Of a DNA stretch of 41,273 nt, positions 35,701 through 41,273 are shown piece by piece. The stretch comes from Bifidobacterium sp. (GTDB lineage: Bacteria; Actinomycetota; Actinomycetes; Actinomycetales; Bifidobacteriaceae). Where the stretch lies: assembly GCA_022739095.1 (NCBI GenBank), contig JAIJEI010000003.1, positions 1 to 41,273 of the forward strand, written 5' to 3'. The position numbers and the translations under genes are program-made. The notes under the pieces were generated by a model. That model was not told the origin of the DNA. It ran no database searches and worked only from the letters and a program-made list of their open reading frames with translations. Numbering within the stretch: position 1 is the stretch's first letter; every line of letters begins with the position of its first letter.

Positions 35701-36745
35701 CAACATCAAGGATCTTATGGGCACTCGTCTGGAACTGAGACTAGGTGATCCGGCTGATTCCGAAATCGACCGCAGAGTGGCCATCACCGTGCCTAAGGGC
35801 ATGCCTGGCCGTGGTCTGGCTTCCAGCAAGCGGCATATTCTGGTGGCATTGCCGCGCATCGACGGCGATCATAAAGCCGACTCCATGGCGGACGGCATCA
35901 AGGATCTCATCGCCAAGGTCAATGCCGCTTGGAAGGGCCCCAAGCCACCAAAGCTGCGTCTTCTGCCCACCATGCTGTCTCGCAACGCCTTCCTGACCAC
36001 CGTGCCGGAACAGACGCGTAACAGTCGTTTCGTACTCGGCGTGGACGAAGCCGACTTGAAGCCTGTGTTGTTCAACCCCGTGCGAGCGCCGCATATGTAT
36101 GCGTTCGGCGACTCTCGCTCCGGCAAGTCCTCGTTCCTGCGTCTGATTGCTCAGGAAATCGAGCGCTTTTACGACGTGACCGGCGGCAAGGCCAAGATCT
36201 TCCTGGTCGACTATCGCCGCGCTCTGCTTGATGAGGTGAATGACAAGTACCTTGGCCAGTATCTGACCAATCATGAGGAAACCAGTCAGGCGATGAACGA
36301 TCTTGCCGCCTTCCTGGCCACACGTATTCCGGGCTCGGACGTCACCACGGAACAGTTGCGTCGACGCTCGTGGTGGACCGGCTCCGACGCTTACGTGCTG
36401 ATTGACGACTACGATCTGGTCTCCACTTCACGAGGCAATCCGATTCAACCAATCGTGCCTTTGCTTGCACAGGCTTCCGATATCGGCCTGCATGTATTCC
36501 TGACGCGCCGCACTGGTGGTGCCAGTCGATCCCTGTATGATCCGGTGCTGCAATCCTTCCAGGATCTGGCCGTCACCGGTTTGCTGTTCTCGGGCGATCC
36601 GAATGAGGGACAGCTTATTGGCAAAACCAAGCCGAAGCCATTGGTGCCCGGTCGTGTGCAGGTGGTCAGTCGAGATAGCGGCACATTCCTGGCACAGCTC
36701 GCCTACGCGCCCTCCAGCCTGCCGCCCATGGCACCAATGAACTGA
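32798..36745 (+). CDS. eccC: Type VII secretion FtsK/SpoIIIE-type ATPase EccC
   Basis: The 1315-residue motor of the ESX-type system, which binds and drives substrates through the membrane channel. Two hydrophobic helices lie near the N-terminus (about 38-85), as in EccC. Three ATPase domains follow, with P-loops GATGSGKSE (about 501), GGPLTGKST (about 816) and GDSRSGKSS (about 1103); Walker B-like strands are LFVVCDEFSEL, VFLFIDGWQNF and YVLIDDYDLV. Length and three-domain organisation match a fused EccCa/EccCb. In characterised systems domains 2 and 3 contact WXG100 signals. The first residue overlaps the last base of the RDD-FHA gene. The gene faces mycP convergently with 34 bases between stops. 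Confidence 0.96.
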   Translation: MSEITPQVSSRIDQPKVPHGKVVLQAPPELEPSDGVNSLLTMLVPLLGSVSAIVMMVMSNSGLTGFLTGGMFMLSSVGFVLVNGVRQRSQRKANLTSSRREYLAYLAELRKTVRTAAKKQRRAELWNSPTPDSLVAIAQEHVRRWERIPSDDDFLNVRIGSKDEPLCITLEAPELPPLAELDPVSASAAHRFMMAHQNLHDMPCTIDLPKYKRIEILGDADQAQSLARTLICQAAVWHGPEYLKIIVLAAPEQQHAWRWIGEMPHAWSDESKDPALGHGEVMLAGSVEEANRLIGEDILHRSRFTGTGQSTLPYILVVRDGSVPQGDANNSDDDGLVRRDGFDGVTLIDLPEEWGDLEEEHVLRVIFSQSSIEMGLNVVRTSTVNQIEIITSSERVDTCAPDSLSIQEAKAVASRLEQLPSEEENGDNKEQASHAKKSSELADLLGIADIHHIDLNRLWAYKTGKERLRVPIGLNADTSITYLDIKESAQYGMGPHGVLVGATGSGKSEVLRTLVLSLALTHSPDQLNFVLIDFKGGATFAGMEGMPHISSIITNLGEEASLVDRMQDALTGEMTRRQELLRKAGNFANVSDYEKARLNGRTDLEPLPALFVVCDEFSELLAAKPDIVDSFVNIGRLGRSLEVHLLIASQRLEEGKLRGLDSHLSYRIGLRTFSASESRVVLGVPDAYTLPSIPGVGYLKPDPSTMIRFRASYVSGAPKGEPDTNPSNFDVAVDQMRRAGGKPAHQVWLPPLNVPNTLDEFFPDLTATAQYGLISPSRRKAGYLSVPVALEDKPKEQKREVLSLDLSGAGGHVAIAGGPLTGKSTFMRTMVASLALAHSPTEVQCYALDLGGGTFAGMEDLQHVAGVALRGDDERVNRMLAEVVSIINARERYFKNHKIDSIGTYRQMRAKGQADDGYGEVFLFIDGWQNFRTEYEDLQAKVLDIVSRGLTFGVHVVISTSRWMDLRANIKDLMGTRLELRLGDPADSEIDRRVAITVPKGMPGRGLASSKRHILVALPRIDGDHKADSMADGIKDLIAKVNAAWKGPKPPKLRLLPTMLSRNAFLTTVPEQTRNSRFVLGVDEADLKPVLFNPVRAPHMYAFGDSRSGKSSFLRLIAQEIERFYDVTGGKAKIFLVDYRRALLDEVNDKYLGQYLTNHEETSQAMNDLAAFLATRIPGSDVTTEQLRRRSWWTGSDAYVLIDDYDLVSTSRGNPIQPIVPLLAQASDIGLHVFLTRRTGGASRSLYDPVLQSFQDLAVTGLLFSGDPNEGQLIGKTKPKPLVPGRVQVVSRDSGTFLAQLAYAPSSLPPMAPMN

Positions 36746-36779
36746 TTGGCCTGAATGTTTGATTACCGTCTAGGGATTG

Positions 36780-38054
36780 TCATTCATCTGCGCTGTGCTT
36801 CGCGTCTTTGGCGATGCGCAAAGCAATCAGCGTGATGATCACCAGAATCGCGGCCGCACCTACTACGGCCAAGACAGCACTTACCGTGCCATCCGAATGC
36901 ATGGTGGCCTCGACCTTAAGATGTTGTGCCTGCTGGGTGCGAGGAGGCGTGTACGGCTCATATTGTGTGCTGCCTGGACCGCGCATGCCGTTGGCCAGCG
37001 TGATGGTGATGGCTCCATACGGGTTGATTTGCCCCCACCCGCGATTATCGTCGCGTGCGTCGGGGTCCGGGCGGTTGCCGGAAGCTTCGATTCGCTGCAG
37101 CCATTGCAAGGCGTTTTCATCGGGATGACGCTGCGCCACCAAAGCCGCTACACCACTGGCATATGCGGTGGCGTAGCTGGAAGATGCTGATTCGGCGGAA
37201 AAGACGCAATCCACGCCTCTCGGAATCGTGGACAGCACGGATTCCCCGGGGGCAAGAATGTCTACCTGCTCGCCACTGATGGAATCGGATGACGCATGGA
37301 AGGACGTGTCCGCAGCCGCCACGCCCAACACGTCCTTCCATGCGGCAGGGTAGCGAAGCCCATCCTGCGTGGACGACGAGGTGTTGCGGTTGCCTGCGCT
37401 GGAAACCACGAGGGAACCTTTGGCTTGTGCGTATTGCACGGCAAGTTGCAAGGTGCCACTGGGAGCCACGGTGCTTTGCGAGATATTGATGATCTGCGCA
37501 CCATGATCGGCGGCATACCGTATGCCATCAGCCAGCACGTCCGGGCTGGGACCGCCTTGCGAATGACTGGAGGAATTATCGATGGAGTTATACACGCGCA
37601 CCGGCAGGATTGTGGCCTTGGGGGCAATGCCCATCAGAGAAGAGCCTTCTATTTTTCTGGCGGCGATGATGCCCGCCACAACCGTGCCATGCCCGTAATT
37701 ATCAGTGCGGCCATCCTGAACGTTGTCTCCCGCCAGATTGACTCCAGGCAGCACTGCGTCGCCAGCCAGATGCGGGTTGTTGGTGTCCACGCCGGAATCG
37801 ACCACGGCCACAATGATGCCTTCGCCATCCGCCAGAGACCGCACCGTGGTCATGCCGAGCGCATCCTCGGTCCATGGTGTGCTGGTGATGTAGTTGGTTT
37901 TACCGATTTCACAGCTGTTCTGATCGGCCCATGCCGGTGTAGGCGAGAGTGCCCCGGCTGCAAGCGTGCCACATGCCAGAGCAGTGCATGCGGCAGCTGC
38001 GATGCCGGTGCGAATACGGTGGGTTCGTGAGGTGCGTGTTGTCATCGTCATCAT
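36780..38054 (-). CDS. mycP: Mycosin, membrane-anchored subtilisin-like protease of the ESX machine
   Basis: A 424-residue S8 protease and conserved part of actinobacterial type VII systems, where it stabilises the membrane complex and can process substrates outside the cell. Signal peptide at residues 1-43 (ends PTPAWA), catalytic D86 (VVDSGVD), H122 (NYGHGTVVAG), Asn222 in SSAGNRN and S293 in ASSSYATAYASG; the usual GTS context is SSS here. A single transmembrane helix lies near the C-terminus (about 393-415, AVLAVVGAAAILVIITLIAL), followed by a short basic tail. Start overlaps the eccB stop as ATGA. This is the standard-looking mycosin of the locus; the other at 23019 is longer and diverged. 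Confidence 0.95.
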   Translation of the reverse strand: MMTMTTRTSRTHRIRTGIAAAACTALACGTLAAGALSPTPAWADQNSCEIGKTNYITSTPWTEDALGMTTVRSLADGEGIIVAVVDSGVDTNNPHLAGDAVLPGVNLAGDNVQDGRTDNYGHGTVVAGIIAARKIEGSSLMGIAPKATILPVRVYNSIDNSSSHSQGGPSPDVLADGIRYAADHGAQIINISQSTVAPSGTLQLAVQYAQAKGSLVVSSAGNRNTSSSTQDGLRYPAAWKDVLGVAAADTSFHASSDSISGEQVDILAPGESVLSTIPRGVDCVFSAESASSSYATAYASGVAALVAQRHPDENALQWLQRIEASGNRPDPDARDDNRGWGQINPYGAITITLANGMRGPGSTQYEPYTPPRTQQAQHLKVEATMHSDGTVSAVLAVVGAAAILVIITLIALRIAKDAKHSADE

Positions 38055-39556
38055 TGCTTTCGACTGGATGCCGAAGAGTCGGATGAGCTGTTCGCGTCGG
38101 GTGTGCCCTCGGTGCCTGCGCTAGTAGCAGAGGATTGTCCTGACGACGATGTTGCCGCTGCCTGATCCTGCGCTGAAATCTGTAGTCCGGCGCTATTGCT
38201 GCTCAAAGCCACTCCGGCGGAGAATACGTTGATCCAGGAGCGGGGTATTGCGGTGACATCATTTTTGGTAAAGCCCAGTCGCTTCAATGTTTCTTCGGTA
38301 TCGTCCGGAACCGGGTAGGCCACACCGGTGCCATCGACCACATACAATGCGCCGGTGGTACCGCCGGCACTGTCTACCGTGCGCAGCAGCGCACCGCTGC
38401 CATTGATGATGGTGGTACCGGAATCAGTACGTTGCGGGCGGTTCTTGTCGTCACTGATGGTCGCCAAGGTGATGCCGGCAGCGGCATTATGCGTGGTATC
38501 GGTTTGGAATTTGGACGGTTCCAACGCAGCGCAAGTGCCATTGCCGGAATTCATCGGCGTTAATTGGCCATCGGGCCAATCATCGGGAACGATGGAACCG
38601 GTGGCATTACGGAACCCGGCCTGCTGCTGTTCCTGTGCGGTCATGGTAATGGTTTGCGCACCGGCACCGAGGCTCAGCTGATACATTTCCAAGGCCATGC
38701 CATTCAATGGCGAGAGTGTGCCATCGGCAAGCACCACATATTTGGTGTTGTCGTTGGAGGGGTCGGCAATCAGCGAACCGACGGTGTATGATGTACCGCC
38801 CACCGCGACTTCCGTGCCTTTGCCCCTGACATCCAACACTCCGAGATCGGAACCGCCGGCAAACAAGTCCAGCCATTGCACCGGAGCCTTGGGAGCGTTA
38901 TCCAACGTGAGTTGGCCGACGCCGAGAATACGAAGCACCGCATCGCGAATCAGGCCTTCCTGCGGCAGACGATGTCGCAGACCGTTGACAATGAGGTATC
39001 CAATGCCATCTACGTTGACCAGCATTGCCTCATTACGACTGGCCGGGGTGGTCACGGCATCATTGGTGATGAGATTGTTGGTTGAGGCGCGCTCGGTGTC
39101 AAGACAACTCACCAGGAATTTCGATACGAGCCTCGACCGGTTGGGCAGAATATCCGGTGCGCCCACAATGCCTACGCTGGAGCCGATGGGAATACCTTCA
39201 AGTTCGTTGTCGTCTACGGTGATAACTCGGTATTCGTCTGAGGGGATGAGCAGACGTGCGCTGGTGGTGTTGATTACCGGATGCAGCACACCGTTGACGC
39301 TGATGAATCGAGATGCGGTGTTTTTGCCCACAATGAGTTTGTTATTGCTCCAGTCTGAAGGCAGGCCAGGGCTGATGATGCCATAGAACACACTGATCAG
39401 AACCATGATGGCGGTCAGGCCGATACCGACCATCACCGGCGTCAGGCCTTTCTTAGGAGTCAGCTCCTTGCCATCCGGCATACCGGAAGTGAAGGCAGTA
39501 ATGAGCCTGGCCCGCGAATAGTTTTGTGCGTCCTGCAGGTCCTTCTTATTCGCCAT
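38051..39556 (-). CDS. eccB: Type VII secretion membrane protein EccB
   Basis: A 501-residue component of the ESX membrane complex with a large extracytoplasmic domain. A short basic cytoplasmic N-terminus (MANKKDLQDAQNYSRARLITAF), one transmembrane helix (about 39-62, TPVMVGIGLTAIMVLISVFYG) and the EccB extracellular repeats follow; typical EccB sequences include KLIVGKNTASRFI, LHPVINTTSARLL and GAPDILP. Conserved cysteines (SCLDTE, GTCAAL) may form a disulfide, as in other EccB proteins. The C-terminus is Ser/Thr-rich and disordered. GAGGAGG precedes the ATG at 39556. It lies nine bases after eccD and overlaps mycP, forming an eccD-eccB-mycP operon. Confidence 0.95.
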   Translation of the reverse strand: MANKKDLQDAQNYSRARLITAFTSGMPDGKELTPKKGLTPVMVGIGLTAIMVLISVFYGIISPGLPSDWSNNKLIVGKNTASRFISVNGVLHPVINTTSARLLIPSDEYRVITVDDNELEGIPIGSSVGIVGAPDILPNRSRLVSKFLVSCLDTERASTNNLITNDAVTTPASRNEAMLVNVDGIGYLIVNGLRHRLPQEGLIRDAVLRILGVGQLTLDNAPKAPVQWLDLFAGGSDLGVLDVRGKGTEVAVGGTSYTVGSLIADPSNDNTKYVVLADGTLSPLNGMALEMYQLSLGAGAQTITMTAQEQQQAGFRNATGSIVPDDWPDGQLTPMNSGNGTCAALEPSKFQTDTTHNAAAGITLATISDDKNRPQRTDSGTTIINGSGALLRTVDSAGGTTGALYVVDGTGVAYPVPDDTEETLKRLGFTKNDVTAIPRSWINVFSAGVALSSNSAGLQISAQDQAAATSSSGQSSATSAGTEGTPDANSSSDSSASSRKQ

Positions 39557-39565
39557 GGCCCCTCC

Positions 39566-41029
39566 TCACAATCCCAATGCCACGTAGGCGAGCGGCAGGG
39601 TGGCCACCACACAGATTACGTTCGAGGCGTCAGCCAGACGGGTCATGGCGATGGAATCGTGCTTGGACAGCTGTGTGCCGATGACGCACAGCAACGCTCC
39701 CAGTGAGAACAAGCCCACCACCACCGAAGCCCACGTGGGGTGAAACACCGTGCATGCGGCACAAGACAGGCAGATGCCGGCACCTGCGGTGATAACGGTG
39801 ATCAGCATTTCCGATTGTGCATAGATGCGCCTGGAATCAAGCAGCATGGCTGCGAACAGAACCAAGGTAAGTGCCACGCCTGCTGGGCTTGCACTGGAAA
39901 CAGCCAGAGGCGTGCCGAACACGATCAGTGCGCTGGTGGCAGCGCGCAGGTCGAACAGCAGCGTGGAGCCGATACGGTACTTATTACGCACTTCGCTGAT
40001 ATCGATGTTCTTGGGCAGCGCGAAAATCTCCGATTCGCTGGTGGGGCTGTCCACAGACAATCGTGCGGAAGACAGGCTGAGCCACGGCAGCGCATTGGCA
40101 GCCAGACCGAGCAGAGCCACTGCCACGATCCATACGCGAGTGGACCAGTGCGGCATCGTTACACACACAATGCCGAGAATCACCAGTGCTGCGCCGATAA
40201 TGACAGGAATCAACGCGTACAGTCTGTTCACTGTAAGCAGCAAACATGAAATGCCGCCGGCCAGCAGTAAACCAGCACCGATACCAACGGCCGGGAACCC
40301 GTAGAACGAGGGATTGAACAGTGAACCCATGAGATGATATCCGGTCACGCCGGCCAAAAGCGAGGCGACTAGCGACAGTGCCAGTGCCTGCCGATGCATA
40401 TGGCGCGAAGCCAGTACCGTGGCAATCGCCAGTAAAGCGGCTGCGGTAATGCCCGCTACGCCAGCATTGATGATGGATAGTGGGGCCAATGCCAGACAAA
40501 TCGCTCCGACACCCAGTAGCACACAACTGACCACCATTGTGGTCACTGTGGTATTGGCACTGGTCCACGGTCGATGAGAACGCTCCACCGAATCGGCCAT
40601 CGCCTCAACCACATCGTCGTAGACGATATCCTGATCGCCCAAGGCGTTGACCTCGAGTTTGAGACGTTCACCGTCTCGGATGGCCTGATCGGCCAGCGAA
40701 GCGGGATTATTGATGGCGGTTTCGTCGTCACGGGTCAGTCGGTAGCCGGCATACACCAGAGTCGGATCGAACACACCTAGTTTCTTGGCGATATCAGGCA
40801 GCAGTTCAGCTACCGGAAGTGTCGACGGAACATTGAGTTTCGCGGAGCGTTTGCCATACACCACAGTGATGGCCACGCGCGGGGATGATGCGGAAGGCGA
40901 GGGCTGATTGGCTGGCACTCCCATCGCAATCGAAGGTACGGGCGTTGGCGCCGGAACGTGTGGTGCTATGCGCGGCGGTGCCGGCATCATGGACGGTCCG
41001 GCGGGCGTGTGGCGATGCGACGATGCCAT
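39566..41029 (-). CDS. eccD: Type VII secretion membrane protein EccD
   Basis: A 487-residue protein from ATG 41029. It opens with a Pro/Ala-rich tail of about 55 residues, then a ubiquitin-like domain (about 58-135, RVAITVVYGKRSAKLNVPST) and about eleven hydrophobic helices to the C-terminus, the architecture of EccD, which lines the ESX membrane complex. The start was chosen because AGAGGAAG lies just upstream (41035-41042); the open frame continues to 41224 but that part is Arg-rich and overlaps the divergent promoter region. The gene is first in an operon with eccB and mycP and is divergent from glmM. Confidence 0.93.
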   Translation of the reverse strand: MASSHRHTPAGPSMMPAPPRIAPHVPAPTPVPSIAMGVPANQPSPSASSPRVAITVVYGKRSAKLNVPSTLPVAELLPDIAKKLGVFDPTLVYAGYRLTRDDETAINNPASLADQAIRDGERLKLEVNALGDQDIVYDDVVEAMADSVERSHRPWTSANTTVTTMVVSCVLLGVGAICLALAPLSIINAGVAGITAAALLAIATVLASRHMHRQALALSLVASLLAGVTGYHLMGSLFNPSFYGFPAVGIGAGLLLAGGISCLLLTVNRLYALIPVIIGAALVILGIVCVTMPHWSTRVWIVAVALLGLAANALPWLSLSSARLSVDSPTSESEIFALPKNIDISEVRNKYRIGSTLLFDLRAATSALIVFGTPLAVSSASPAGVALTLVLFAAMLLDSRRIYAQSEMLITVITAGAGICLSCAACTVFHPTWASVVVGLFSLGALLCVIGTQLSKHDSIAMTRLADASNVICVVATLPLAYVALGL

Positions 41030-41224
41030 AGGGTGCTTCCTCTTCTCAATAAACTCCCAAAGGTCTACTGTATTCTTGTATTCTCTCACACATTGCGGGT
41101 ATCGGGAATGCCATTGTCTGGTCCTAGAGCAGATTCCGTGGCGTTTTTTGCCGAGTCGGGTCCTAGGGTGGAGCACAACGACTACGATGGTGCGGGTAAC
41201 GCGATACAAGGAGTGGAACTTCAT
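41030..41224. promoter_or_regulatory. Divergent intergenic region eccD/glmM
   Basis: About 195 bases that should hold promoters for eccD (leftward) and glmM (rightward). GGTCCTAG occurs twice (41118 and 41159). AAGGAG at 41208-41213 is the glmM ribosome binding site. TACGAT near 41182 might be a -10 element for glmM, but I cannot pair it with a -35 box. Confidence 0.35.
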
Positions 41225-41273
41225 ATGCCGAAGATGTTTGGAACCGATGGTGTTCGAGGACTGGCCAATAGGG
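41225..41273 (+). CDS. glmM: Phosphoglucosamine mutase, 5' end only
   Basis: The first sixteen codons, MPKMFGTDGVRGLANR, match the highly conserved GlmM N-terminus (FGTDGVRG). GlmM converts glucosamine-6-phosphate to glucosamine-1-phosphate for peptidoglycan precursors. AAGGAG lies 11 bases upstream of ATG 41225. The gene runs off the right edge. Confidence 0.92.
   Translation, partial: MPKMFGTDGVRGLANR

Noticed and set aside
39566..41224. EccD with a 65-residue N-terminal extension
   Set aside because: The extra residues are Arg/His-rich, have no ribosome binding site, and overlap the region needed for divergent promoters; ATG 41029 has a good ribosome binding site.
1..41273. tRNA, rRNA or riboswitch genes
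   Set aside because: I saw no cloverleaf, rRNA motif or conserved riboswitch core in the intergenic regions, which are short apart from the decay zone.

Overview
The window looks like a chromosomal segment of a high-GC Gram-positive bacterium, most likely Bifidobacterium (inference). The signs are paired AdnA/AdnB-type helicase-nucleases, an RNase J, dapB-dapA, an actinobacterial aminopeptidase N and, above all, an actinobacterial (ESX-like) type VII secretion locus with EccB, EccC, EccD, mycosin and WXG100 genes.

Layout. 1-809 (minus) is the 5' part of a Ser/Thr protein kinase whose catalytic domain ends abruptly before the DFG motif and runs into scrambled coding sequence. 938-9255 is a translationally coupled adnA-adnB pair for double-strand break end resection. 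9466-10785 is an MFS transporter followed by a terminator. 11121-17519 is a core block: dapB, dapA, rnj, pepN. 17696-18583 is a TauE/SafE-type permease. 18619-20095 is decayed sequence: helicase remnant, a tiny membrane ORF, an inverted repeat pair, and a remnant of a gene that recurs twice further on.

20096-41029 is the secretion island. Two WXG100 proteins (21863, 22225), a WXG-like helical protein (22632), a membrane-anchored subtilase with a long Pro/Gln-rich tail (23019), two large proteins with aspartate-rich, calcium-binding-like repeats (25004, 26640), a WXG-containing protein split by an in-frame TAG (27971-28999) and a small coiled-coil protein (29026) lie between two paralogues of an unknown family (20096 and 29435). 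Then come a polytopic membrane protein (30073), an RDD-FHA protein (31308) and a three-ATPase EccC motor (32798). The other machine genes, eccD-eccB-mycP, run towards them on the minus strand (41029 down to 36780). No eccE, eccA or espG is recognisable. glmM begins at the right edge.

The likely logic is that EccB, EccC, EccD and MycP form the membrane channel, the FHA and 412-aa membrane proteins are lineage-specific accessories possibly occupying the regulatory or EccE role, and the block between the paralogues carries the substrates. Several genes here carry frameshifts, a nonsense codon or decayed duplicates, which suggests rapid turnover or phase-variable expression.
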